21,228 nt of DNA from Candidatus Omnitrophota bacterium (GTDB taxonomy: Bacteria; Omnitrophota; Gorgyraeia; Velamenicoccales; Velamenicoccaceae), in assembly GCA_003451585.1 (NCBI GenBank), contig DMEU01000029.1, forward strand, positions 17,344 through 38,571, given 5' to 3'. The stretch's first letter is position 1. Each line of letters begins with the position of its first letter. The position numbers were made by a program, and so were the translations under genes. Below, piece after piece: positions 14,823 to 21,228 of this stretch. The notes below the pieces were generated by a model. The model did no database searches. It was not told where the DNA came from and worked only from the letters and a program-made list of their open reading frames with translations.

Positions 14823-14903
14823 TTAGCTGTTTTGCTGTTTAGGTGTTTGGTAAAAACGTTTTTCCTAAATAGCTTTTGAGCTCATCAGCTAAACAGCAGA
14901 AGG
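14818..14903. repeat. Inverted octad-array element B (nadD-rpe gap)
   Basis: The left arm is consecutive 8-mers GCTGATTA, GCTGTTTT, GCTGTTTA, then a diverged copy (14818-14849). The right arm (14864-14903) has GCT or GC at every eighth base and reads, on the reverse strand, as GCTGTTTA, GCTGATGA, GCTCAAAA and GCTATTTA. The arms are separated by about 14 nt containing the palindrome AAAAACGTTTTT (14852-14863). TTTAGG/CCTAAA closes the inner stem. The element begins inside the nadD stop region and ends in the rpe Shine-Dalgarno (AGAAGG, 14898-14903). Confidence 0.78.
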
Positions 14904-14909
14904 GTCTTC

Positions 14910-15572
14910 ATGAAGATTAAAGTTGGACCATCTATACTCGCCTGTGATTTTGCGAATCTAGAGGCGGAGATCAAACGTGCCAAGGATGCAGGCGCGGATT
15001 TCCTGCACGTCGACGTAATGGACGGCCACTTCGTCCCGAACATTACCATAGGCCCTGGCGTAGTGGCCGCTATTCGCAAGAAGACGGATCTGCCTATTCA
15101 TGCACACTTGATGATCGAGCGCCCGGAAGATTATATCGAATCTTTCGCTAAGGCCGGTTCAGACATTATCAGTTTTCATGTGGAGGCTCTTGGCAAGACA
15201 CGAAATACCAGGTTGAAAAAGGCCAATAATATAATTAAAAAGATAAAAAAGTTCAACAGGAGGCCGGCGATAGCGCTTAATCCCGCAACACCCCTGGCAG
15301 AAATCAAAGGCCTGCTTGAAAAATTGGATTGGGTCTTGATCATGAGCGTCAATCCGGGTTTTGGCGGGCAGGATTTTATTCCGGCTGTTTTGGAAAAGAT
15401 ATTCGAGCTCAGGAATATATACGGAGGCGATATAGAGGTTGATGGAGGCATAAACGATATCACAGGAAAAGAATGTGTCCGAAAAGGGGCGAATATCCTG
15501 GCTGCGGGGACTTATGTATTTCGCGCAAGCGATATGAAAGAGGCTATAAGGAGGCTCAAAGATGACGAGTAG
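14910..15572 (+). CDS. rpe: Ribulose-phosphate 3-epimerase
   Basis: A 220-residue TIM barrel that interconverts ribulose-5-phosphate and xylulose-5-phosphate in the pentose phosphate pathway. Active-site residues are all seen: S8 (GPSILACDF), H33 and D35 (FLHVDVMDGHFVPN), H66 (HAHLM), D178 (EVDGG), and the flexible MSVNPGFGGQ loop (145-154). ATG 14910 follows an AGAAGG site that forms the end of element B. Its stop lies 10 nt inside the next gene. Confidence 0.97.
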   Translation: MKIKVGPSILACDFANLEAEIKRAKDAGADFLHVDVMDGHFVPNITIGPGVVAAIRKKTDLPIHAHLMIERPEDYIESFAKAGSDIISFHVEALGKTRNTRLKKANNIIKKIKKFNRRPAIALNPATPLAEIKGLLEKLDWVLIMSVNPGFGGQDFIPAVLEKIFELRNIYGGDIEVDGGINDITGKECVRKGANILAAGTYVFRASDMKEAIRRLKDDE

Positions 15573-17010
15573 CAACATGAGAAGCACTTCCAAGATCAAA
15601 TTCGGCACGGACGGCTGGCGCGCTGTTATCGCCGATGACTTCACTTTTGTAAACTTAAAGAAGGTCGCACAGGCAACAGCGGATTATATCAATCAGGACC
15701 TTGCAAAGCATGGCGTCAGGGCAAAGGTCTGCGTAGGTTACGATACCCGTTTTCTATCGGAAAAATTTGCCCAGGCAACAGCAGAGGTGTTGTCTGCGAA
15801 CAATATAGATGTAGTGCTTGCAGAGAGGGCCGTGCCCACGCCGGCTTTGAGTTTTGCCGTTAAAACCAGAAAGTTGGACTTAGGGGTCATGATCACCGCC
15901 AGTCACAACCCTCCTGAGTTTAACGGCTACAAGATAAAGAATGCCCAGGGCGGTGCGGCTGATGTCTCTGTCACAGGCAAGGTCGAGTCATTGATCGACG
16001 CATCAGAGGTGCGCGTAAAAAAATTACCCGATGCCCTGGCTGACGGTTCGATAAAGATCGTTGATATTTCCAAAGATTACGTTTCGTTTTTGCGTTCATA
16101 CATCGATATGAAGGCTTTTAAAAAAGCAGGTTTTAAGGTATTGCTTGATGCCATGTATGGCAGCGGGGACAGTTATATCGCAGACGTCCTTAAAGGCACC
16201 GGTATAAAGCTTTCTTTAATGCGCAATGAGGTCAATCCTCATTTTGACGGCAAAGGTCCGGAACCTGTTGAAGAGAACGTTCAGAAGATCATAGGCCGCA
16301 TGAAGAAAGAAAAGTTCGATATAGGTCTTATCTTAGACGGTGACGCAGACAGGATCGCCGCCGTTGATTCAAAAGGAAACTATATCCCTCCCCAGAAGAT
16401 ACTAGGGTTGTTGGCCTTACACCTTCACCAGGACAAAAAGTGGAGTGGCGATATAGTAACAACTATCTGCGGCACGACAATGCTGGAGCATATTGCAGGC
16501 GGCCTTATGGTAGAGCTTCATGAGACACCAGTTGGTTTTAAGTACATCTCAAACCTTATGGAGACTAAAAATATCCTTGTCGGCGGCGAAGAGGCCGGCG
16601 GCATGGGTTTAAAGAATTATATACCTGAACGCGACGGTACGCTGGCAGGCTTGATGCTTGTTGAGATGATGATCCATCGGAAAAAGAAGATCGACAAGGT
16701 TTTAGCCGAGATGGAATCTGAATATGGCCGCTACTATTATGTCAGGAGCGACATGAAATTGAAGTCAAAAGACTACCAGTTGGACCCTGCACAGCTTAAG
16801 GTCGGGTCTTTATTAGGGAAAAAAGTAGTCTCGGTAAAGGATTATGACGGTATCAAATTGATATGCGAAGATGAGAGTTGGCTTATGTTCCGTTTTTCCG
16901 GGACCGAACCGAAAATGCGTATTTATGCTGAGGCTAAAAGCCTTAAACGGGCAAGGGAATTGATAAAGTTCGGCGGCCAGATAGTCAGCCGCGAAATCAA
17001 ATATCTCTAA
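15562..17010 (+). CDS. Alpha-D-phosphohexomutase (phosphoglucomutase/phosphomannomutase family)
   Basis: 482 residues with all four family motifs. These are catalytic S114 in TASHNPPEFNGYK, the metal loop DGDADR (259-264), the sugar-binding loop GGEEAGG (341-347) and the phosphate-binding RFSGTEPKMRIYAEA near the C-terminus. The N-terminal FGTDGWRAVIADDFT resembles bacterial phosphoglucomutase/ManB-like enzymes more than GlmM, which reads GTDGxRG and is about 445 residues. It probably moves phosphate between C1 and C6 of glucose or mannose for polysaccharide precursors. GGAGG (15550-15554) lies 7 nt before ATG 15562, inside the end of rpe, so the two are coupled. Substrate cannot be fixed from sequence alone. 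Confidence 0.92.
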   Translation: MTSSNMRSTSKIKFGTDGWRAVIADDFTFVNLKKVAQATADYINQDLAKHGVRAKVCVGYDTRFLSEKFAQATAEVLSANNIDVVLAERAVPTPALSFAVKTRKLDLGVMITASHNPPEFNGYKIKNAQGGAADVSVTGKVESLIDASEVRVKKLPDALADGSIKIVDISKDYVSFLRSYIDMKAFKKAGFKVLLDAMYGSGDSYIADVLKGTGIKLSLMRNEVNPHFDGKGPEPVEENVQKIIGRMKKEKFDIGLILDGDADRIAAVDSKGNYIPPQKILGLLALHLHQDKKWSGDIVTTICGTTMLEHIAGGLMVELHETPVGFKYISNLMETKNILVGGEEAGGMGLKNYIPERDGTLAGLMLVEMMIHRKKKIDKVLAEMESEYGRYYYVRSDMKLKSKDYQLDPAQLKVGSLLGKKVVSVKDYDGIKLICEDESWLMFRFSGTEPKMRIYAEAKSLKRARELIKFGGQIVSREIKYL

Positions 17011-17619
17011 ATGATCTATGCGGCAGGAAGGTGGCTTTGTGCGATTTTTTGCCGGCTCTTTTTCAGGCTGAGGGTAAATGGCCGGGAACATATCCCGAAA
17101 AAAGGTGCTTTTATTATTGCAGGCAACCATGTCAGTTTTCTTGATCCCGTGGTTTTCGGGGTTGCATGTTCCAGACAACTCAATTACCTGGCCCGCGACA
17201 CGCTCTTTCGTAACAAGTTGTTTAGGTGGCTGCTTAAGGCCGTACACGTTATACCGTTAAAGCGGAACGCTGCCGATATCGGCGCCTTAAAGGAAGCCTT
17301 GAGACGGCTTAAAGCAGGCCAGGGCCTTCTTTTATTCCCGGAGGGGACACGGAGCACTGATGGCCGGTTGGGGCCTGGGCACCATGGCGTGGGTTTCCTG
17401 GCCAGAAAGAGCGGCGTGCCGGTCGTCCCTGTTTATTCCAAAGGCGCTGAGATAGCCATGCCCAAGGGCTCCAGATCCATTAAGCCTGCCCATATCAGGG
17501 TGGTTTTTGGCATGCCAATTGATTTTTCTAAATATCCAGAGATATCTGACCAGGGGATAGCGGACGAAATAATGAAACAACTGCAGGCCTTAAAGGACCA
17601 GCCAGCTTTATTCTATTGA
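17011..17619 (+). CDS. plsC: 1-acyl-sn-glycerol-3-phosphate acyltransferase (PlsC-like)
   Basis: A 202-residue acyltransferase that acylates lysophosphatidate in membrane phospholipid synthesis. The catalytic HX4D motif is NHVSFLD (H40, D45), and FPEGTRS (109-115) binds the glycerol phosphate. PVVPVYSKGA is the fourth conserved block. A hydrophobic N-terminus (1-20) suggests membrane attachment. The ATG directly abuts the preceding TAA. In many bacteria plsC lies before rpsA, often with cmk and ispH; here those two are absent and rpsA follows. Confidence 0.92.
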   Translation: MIYAAGRWLCAIFCRLFFRLRVNGREHIPKKGAFIIAGNHVSFLDPVVFGVACSRQLNYLARDTLFRNKLFRWLLKAVHVIPLKRNAADIGALKEALRRLKAGQGLLLFPEGTRSTDGRLGPGHHGVGFLARKSGVPVVPVYSKGAEIAMPKGSRSIKPAHIRVVFGMPIDFSKYPEISDQGIADEIMKQLQALKDQPALFY

Positions 17620-17643
17620 CAAAAAGGTTATTTTTGGTATCAT
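17616..17643 (+). promoter_or_regulatory. Sigma70-type promoter for rpsA
   Basis: TTGACA (17616-17621), perfect -35, overlapping the plsC stop. After a 16-nt spacer comes TATCAT (17638-17643), 5 of 6. Start expected near 17650, giving an rpsA leader of about 145 nt. The terminator at 17648 begins almost at this start point. Confidence 0.55.
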
Positions 17644-17647
17644 AACA

Positions 17648-17676
17648 GCTCTATTTAGGTAATAGGGCGTTTTTTT
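17648..17676 (+). terminator. Intrinsic terminator between plsC and rpsA
   Basis: GCTCTATT (17648-17655) pairs with AATAGGGC (17661-17668), 8 bp with one wobble and a 5-nt loop (TAGGT), followed by G and seven T (17670-17676). It probably ends the plsC transcript. It overlaps the expected start of the rpsA transcript. Confidence 0.68.
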
Positions 17677-17795
17677 AGTGGCAAATCTTTTGTTAGGGGG
17701 TGACTTTAGTCGATCTTCGGCTGAAATTCGTAAAACAAGGACCGAGCCTGTGAAACAGGACGGCCTAAAAATATATATAAAGGAGGAATTCTTAC
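17677..17795 (+). promoter_or_regulatory. rpsA mRNA leader with small hairpins
   Basis: About 120 nt of non-coding leader. AGTCGA/TCGGCT (17708-17725 area) and CCTGT-GAA-ACAGG (about 17747-17759) form short hairpins, the second extended by CCG/CGG. A strong AAAGGAGG (17780-17787) precedes the GTG start. S1 is autoregulated through its leader in proteobacteria; a similar role here is only a guess. Confidence 0.3.
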
Positions 17796-19343
17796 GTGGA
17801 CGAAGAAAAAAAAGCAAGTTTAACGAGTTTGTACGAGCAGAGTTTTAAAGATATCAAGGAAGGCGAGGTTGTAAAAGGCAAGATCGTCAAAATTGGTATC
17901 AAGGATGTTTTGGTCGATGTCGGCTATAAATCAGAGGGCATTGTTGCCCGTGAAGAGTTTACTGCTTCTAATGATCTGGTCATAGGCCAAGAGGTTGAAG
18001 TTTATGTGGAGAGCAAGGAAGATGATAATGGCATGATCGTGCTTTCCCGCGATAAGGCAAGGCGCCTGCACGGGTGGGACAAGATAAATCAGGGGTTCAA
18101 AGAGGGTGATCTTGTAGACGGCAACATCCGTAAAAAAGTAAAGGGTGGTTTTATCGTAGATGTCTATGGCTTAGAAGGCTTTTTGCCTGCAAGCCTTGCT
18201 ATGTTCCGTAATGTGTCCGAAAGAGACCTTATGGGCGGCACATTCAAGTTTAAAATAGTCAAGATAAATACACTTAGAAAGAGCCTTATCGTTTCCAGGA
18301 AAGAGGCTGTGGCTAAAGAAAAAGAAGATGTCAGGGCCAAGTTTTGGGAAAATCGAAAGGTTGGCGATATTGTCACGGGATTAGTCAAGAACATTACCGA
18401 TTTCGGGGCCTTTATTGATCTTGGCGGAGTTGACGGCCTGCTGCATATCACTGATATGAGCTGGTCGCGTATCTCCCATCCTTCAGAGTTATTGGCTGTA
18501 GGTGACAGGATAGAGGTCACGATATTAGCGATGAACAAGGAGACGTCTAAAGTATCTTTGGGCCTTAAGCAGAGGCTTGCTGACCCATGGGGGGAGATTG
18601 AGAACAAGTTCCCTGTTGGAATGAGGACAAAAGGTAAGGTCGTCAATATCGTTCCTTACGGTGTTTTTGTTGAATTGGAAAAAGGCATCGAAGGGCTTAT
18701 ACACGTTTCTGAGATATCGTGGCAGAAGAGGGGCATCAATACCCAGGAGCTCTTTGCTATCGGCGATATGGTAGAAGTCCAGGTTTTAAATATTGATAAA
18801 GACAGCCGCAGGATCTCCCTGAGCATTAAACAATTGGAAGGCAATCCATGGCTTGACGCTGAGTCGAAGTTCTCAGTGGGGGCTAAAGTGACCGGCAAGA
18901 TCTCCGGTTTTACCGACTTCGGCGCCTTTGTGGAGCTCGACGGTAATCTGGATGGCATGGTCCATGTATCTGATATGTCATGGACACGCCGGGTGATGAA
19001 TCCCCAGGAGATCTTAAAGAAAGGGCAGAAGGTTGAAGTCGTAGTCCTTTCGGTGGATTCACAGAACAAGAAAATCTCTCTTGGATTGAAACAATTAATG
19101 GAGAATCCATGGGGAAGGATAGCCAAGGAGTATCCTTTAGGGACTGAGATCGAAGGCGATGTTTCCTCAAAGAACAACTTTGGGGTATTCGTGCGCCTGA
19201 CACCGGACCTTGAGGGCCTCTTGTATATCAACGAGATCCCAAAAGAGAGGTATGATATCATCAATATCGGCGATAAGATAAAAGTAAAAATTATCAAAGT
19301 TGATGTTGACGCGATGAAGATAGGTTTGGGATTAGCAGGATAA
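17796..19343 (+). CDS. rpsA: Ribosomal protein S1 with six S1 domains
   Basis: A 515-residue RNA-binding protein of the 30S subunit that unfolds and docks mRNA. Six S1 repeats lie at about 20-88, 102-170, 187-259, 274-346, 361-433 and 448-514. Domains 3-5 are the most regular, each with the pattern GxVxxxxxFGxFVxLxxGxxGLxHxSxMSW and ending in SLGLKQ. Domain 1 is more diverged, as expected for the ribosome-docking end. The start is GTG with a strong AAAGGAGG upstream. The full six-domain form resembles proteobacterial and PVC S1 and differs from the four-domain Firmicutes form. Confidence 0.95.
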   Translation: MDEEKKASLTSLYEQSFKDIKEGEVVKGKIVKIGIKDVLVDVGYKSEGIVAREEFTASNDLVIGQEVEVYVESKEDDNGMIVLSRDKARRLHGWDKINQGFKEGDLVDGNIRKKVKGGFIVDVYGLEGFLPASLAMFRNVSERDLMGGTFKFKIVKINTLRKSLIVSRKEAVAKEKEDVRAKFWENRKVGDIVTGLVKNITDFGAFIDLGGVDGLLHITDMSWSRISHPSELLAVGDRIEVTILAMNKETSKVSLGLKQRLADPWGEIENKFPVGMRTKGKVVNIVPYGVFVELEKGIEGLIHVSEISWQKRGINTQELFAIGDMVEVQVLNIDKDSRRISLSIKQLEGNPWLDAESKFSVGAKVTGKISGFTDFGAFVELDGNLDGMVHVSDMSWTRRVMNPQEILKKGQKVEVVVLSVDSQNKKISLGLKQLMENPWGRIAKEYPLGTEIEGDVSSKNNFGVFVRLTPDLEGLLYINEIPKERYDIINIGDKIKVKIIKVDVDAMKIGLGLAG

Positions 19344-19347
19344 ATAA

Positions 19348-19428
19348 GTCACAAGTTACAGGTCACAGGTTACGAGTAAAAAATAAAAACAAAAAATATA
19401 CTTGTGCCTGTGACTTGAGACTTGTGAC
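19348..19428. repeat. Inverted heptad-array element C (rpsA-tyrS gap)
   Basis: The left arm (19348-19375) is four consecutive 7-mers of the form GTYACAR: GTCACAA, GTTACAG, GTCACAG and GTTACGA. The right arm (19400-19428) read on the reverse strand gives GTCACAA, GTCTCAA and GTCACAG, then a diverged copy. The arms form a long imperfect inverted repeat around a 22-nt A-rich spacer (19378-19399). It starts 4 nt after the rpsA stop and ends 8 nt before the tyrS ATG. No terminator T-run follows. Confidence 0.8.
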
Positions 19429-19436
19429 ATTTTGTT

Positions 19437-20639
19437 ATGAATATTGAAGAGCAATTAAAGATAATTAAGCGTGGGGTAAGCGAGATCATCTCTGAGCAGG
19501 AGCTCGTCGCCCGCTTGAATTGGTCCGAAAAGACCGGCAAGCCGTTAAAGGTCAAGGCCGGGTTCGACCCTACGGCCCCCGATATTCATTTAGGGCACAC
19601 GGTCCTTTTGCGCAAGCTCAAGCATTTCCAGGACCTGGGGCATATGGTGTATTTTCTTATCGGAGATTTCACCGGCCGTATAGGTGATCCATCAGGCGCT
19701 TCAGAGATACGTAAGCAGCTTTCGCGCGAAGAAGTCCTTAAGAACGCCAGGTCTTATAAAGAGCAGATATTCAAGATACTTTCTCCAAAGAGGACGCGCA
19801 TAGTTTTTAATAGCCGCTGGTATGAACGAATGAAATTCCAGGACATCATCGCGCTTTCAAGCAAATATACTGTGGCCCGCATGCTTGAGAGGGACGATTT
19901 TTCGAAACGTTTCCGCGACAACAGGCCTATAAGTATCCTGGAATTTCTCTATCCTTTGATACAGGGGTATGATTCAGTCGTATTGAAGGCGGATGTCGAA
20001 CTGGGAGGGACGGACCAGAAATTCAATCTTCTCGTAGGCCGTGAATTGCAGCGTGAATTCGGGCAGACACCGCAGATCGTATTGACTACACCGTTGCTTG
20101 AGGGTACCGACGGTGTCAACAAGATGTCCAAATCGCTCGGCAATTATATAGGCATCAATGAGCCGCCTAAAGATATATTCGGCAAGGTCATGTCTATTTC
20201 AGACGAGCTCATGTATCGTTATTATGAATTGCTGACCGATGAGGAAATAGGTGCGGTAAAAAAACAGCACCCAAAAGAAGCAAAATTGAGATTGGCTTCC
20301 TTGATCGTTTCGCATTATCACGGCGAAAGATCAGGGCAAGCGGCGCGTAGAGAGTTCGACAGTATCTTTAAAGAAAAAAATGTGCCGGACAATGTGCAGG
20401 TTAAAAAAGTCGTCATACAGGAAGATGGCCTGCCTTTGATAAATCTTCTGGATATGGGCATTGAATTCCTGCATACTAACAATACTAAAAATGAGCTGCG
20501 GCGCCTTATCCGGCAGGGGGCAGTTAAGGTGAACGGACAGAAGATCGATTCGCTTGATTTCCGGTTAAGTGCCGGCCAGGAATATTTGATACAGGTTGCG
20601 AAAAGAAGCTTTGTGAAAGTGGTAGTTTCTAGAAAGTAG
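19437..20639 (+). CDS. tyrS: Tyrosyl-tRNA synthetase
   Basis: A 400-residue class I synthetase charging tRNA-Tyr. The HIGH motif is HLGH (51-54) in GFDPTAPDIHLGH. ADVELGGTDQKFNLLVGR (185-202) is the tyrosine-binding region, and KMSKSLGN (229-236) is the second signature. The KMSKS form marks the TyrZ-like bacterial type, as opposed to KFGKT of E. coli TyrS. A C-terminal S4 domain (about 338-398, ELRRLIRQGAVKVNGQKID) binds the tRNA. No Shine-Dalgarno is visible before ATG 19437, since the 20 bases before it belong to element C and a T-rich stretch. No other in-frame start fits the family start. Confidence 0.97.
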   Translation: MNIEEQLKIIKRGVSEIISEQELVARLNWSEKTGKPLKVKAGFDPTAPDIHLGHTVLLRKLKHFQDLGHMVYFLIGDFTGRIGDPSGASEIRKQLSREEVLKNARSYKEQIFKILSPKRTRIVFNSRWYERMKFQDIIALSSKYTVARMLERDDFSKRFRDNRPISILEFLYPLIQGYDSVVLKADVELGGTDQKFNLLVGRELQREFGQTPQIVLTTPLLEGTDGVNKMSKSLGNYIGINEPPKDIFGKVMSISDELMYRYYELLTDEEIGAVKKQHPKEAKLRLASLIVSHYHGERSGQAARREFDSIFKEKNVPDNVQVKKVVIQEDGLPLINLLDMGIEFLHTNNTKNELRRLIRQGAVKVNGQKIDSLDFRLSAGQEYLIQVAKRSFVKVVVSRK

Positions 20640-20667
20640 TAAGTTGCGGATACGCTGTAAGTTACGT

Positions 20668-20721
20668 TCTTTAAAAAAAATAAAAAAAAGCCTTGACAAT
20701 AAAGCGGCTGACTGTTATATT
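20668..20721 (+). promoter_or_regulatory. rRNA operon promoter with A-tract UP-like element
   Basis: TTGACA (20693-20698), a 17-nt spacer and TATATT (20716-20721). The 20 bases upstream (about 20671-20689) are nearly all A with a single T, which resembles an UP element bound by the RNA polymerase alpha C-terminal domain. The start is expected near 20728, about 220 nt before 16S. This is the best promoter in the window. Confidence 0.82.
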
Positions 20722-20850
20722 TATAACTTACGCATACAGTTGTTTCTTTAAAATTAATAGGCGAACACAGGCTTGAAGACAGACTGGATTATCCCTTCTA
20801 AGGGTGAGACTGGTTAGGTTTTTATAGTCGAGATGTCATAGATTTTTTTT

Positions 20851-20879
20851 AAAAACGACATCATTTCGATGTCGTTTTT
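20851..20879 (+). terminator. Terminator-like hairpin inside the rRNA leader
   Basis: AAAAACGACATC (20851-20862) pairs with GATGTCGTTTTT (20868-20879), a perfect 12-bp stem with a 5-nt loop; the 3' arm ends in a T-run. An upstream GATGTC (about 20832-20837) could instead pair with GACATC (20857-20862). Because it lies between the promoter and 16S, it could act as an attenuator overcome by antitermination. Confidence 0.6.
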
Positions 20880-20882
20880 ATT

Positions 20883-20892
20883 TGCTCTTTGA
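20883..20892 (+). promoter_or_regulatory. boxA antitermination motif of the rRNA leader
   Basis: TGCTCTTTGA matches the bacterial boxA (TGCTCTTTAACA-like), the NusB/NusE binding site in rRNA leaders. It lies 57 nt or more before the 16S 5' end and directly after the terminator-like hairpin. That is the order expected for antitermination, although here the hairpin precedes boxA. Confidence 0.75.
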
Positions 20893-20915
20893 TTAAATAG
20901 CCAAGATAAAGGTGA

Positions 20916-20935
20916 CGGTCTCAGAAATGAGGCCG
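20916..20935 (+). other. GNRA-capped hairpin in the rRNA leader
   Basis: CGGTCTCA, loop GAAA, TGAGGCCG: an 8-bp stem with one wobble and a GAAA tetraloop. A second short stem CCGAA/TTCGG (20941-20945/20951-20955) spans the expected 16S 5' end. Such elements commonly help pre-16S folding or processing; that role is inferred. Confidence 0.5.
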
Positions 20936-20948
20936 ACGCCCCGAAATT

Positions 20949-21228
20949 TTTTCGGAGAGTTTGATTCTGGCTCAGAATGAACGCTGGCGGCGTGGATTAG
21001 GCATGCAAGTCGAGCGATTCTGGATCAAGCCGCAAGGTGAGATCCGGGATAGCGGCAAACGGGTGAGTAACACGTGAGCAATCTACCCCAAAGACTGGAA
21101 TAGCCCAGAGAAATCTGGGGTAATGACAGATGTGACTACGACGGTGATGCCGACGTAGTAAAAGACGGGGACCGTAAGGCCTGTCACTTAGGGAGGAGCT
21201 CGCGGCCTATCAGCTTGTTGGTGAGGTA
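20949..21228 (+). rRNA. rrs: 16S ribosomal RNA, 5' part (continues beyond window)
   Basis: The universal AGAGTTTGATTCTGGCTCAG site begins at 20956, corresponding to E. coli position 8, so the mature end is expected near 20949. Further landmarks are GAACGCTGGCGGCGT, GGCATGCAAGTCGAGCG, AAACGGGTGAGTAACACGTG and, at the right edge, TATCAGCTTGTTGGTGAGGTA (E. coli about 220-240). About 280 nt are present; the rest is outside. The GGATTAGGCATGCAAGTCG wording fits PVC-group/Omnitrophota sequences as I recall them. Confidence 0.97.

Noticed and set aside
18656..19297. 213-codon open frame on the - strand
   Set aside because: It is antisense to the S1 repeats of rpsA, and its apparent repeats mirror the S1 domains.
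14153..19428. CRISPR-like arrays
   Set aside because: The repeat units are 7-8 nt without spacers between copies, and there are no cas genes.
20640..20667. A fourth tandem-word element after tyrS (GTAAGTT-like words)
   Set aside because: GTAAGTT occurs twice, but without a 7- or 8-nt period and without an inverted arm. It may be a remnant at most.

Overview
The window looks like chromosomal DNA of an uncultivated Gram-negative bacterium, most likely Candidatus Omnitrophota (former OP3, PVC superphylum) or a close relative. This rests on the character of the 16S rRNA start, the mix of a PilM-N-O-P-Q machine with GspI/J-like pseudopilins, TMTC-like TPR membrane proteins, and compact operons with ATGA overlaps. 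It is a recollection-based inference, because no database could be searched. Every confident gene is on the + strand.

Region 1 (1-8902) is a type IV pilus / type II secretion-like locus. It opens with the 3' part of what I read as a GEMM-I (cyclic dinucleotide) riboswitch and an intrinsic terminator. A sigma70-type promoter and a type IV pilin gene follow. Next come a TMTC-like polytopic membrane protein with C-terminal TPRs, two pseudopilins, a PilX-like protein, and a tightly coupled pilM-pilN-pilO-pilP-pilQ block. The block ends at a strong terminator. The motor and platform genes (pilB, pilT, pilC) and the prepilin peptidase are not in the window.

Region 2 (8903-17619) is housekeeping: a short DUF2344 / radical-SAM-linked protein, RNase G/E (rng), rplU, obgE, proB, proA, nadD, rpe, an alpha-D-phosphohexomutase and a PlsC-type acyltransferase. 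rpmA, normally between rplU and obgE, is absent from its slot. proB appears to start at a TTG inside the end of obgE.

Region 3 (17620-21228) holds rpsA (six S1 domains), tyrS and the start of an rRNA operon. The rRNA operon has a consensus promoter, an A-tract UP-like element, a leader with a terminator-like hairpin, a boxA motif and the first ~280 nt of 16S rRNA.

The most unusual pattern is in the intergenic gaps. The gaps proA/nadD, nadD/rpe and rpsA/tyrS (87-98 nt each) are each almost filled by an element of one architecture. A 7- or 8-base word is repeated imperfectly 3-5 times in one orientation, then comes a short spacer, then the same word is repeated in the opposite orientation. The word differs at each locus (about AATTAAG, GCTGTTTA and GTCACAA) but the design is the same. 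I know no named element class of this form. The second notable signal is the riboswitch upstream of the pilin gene.
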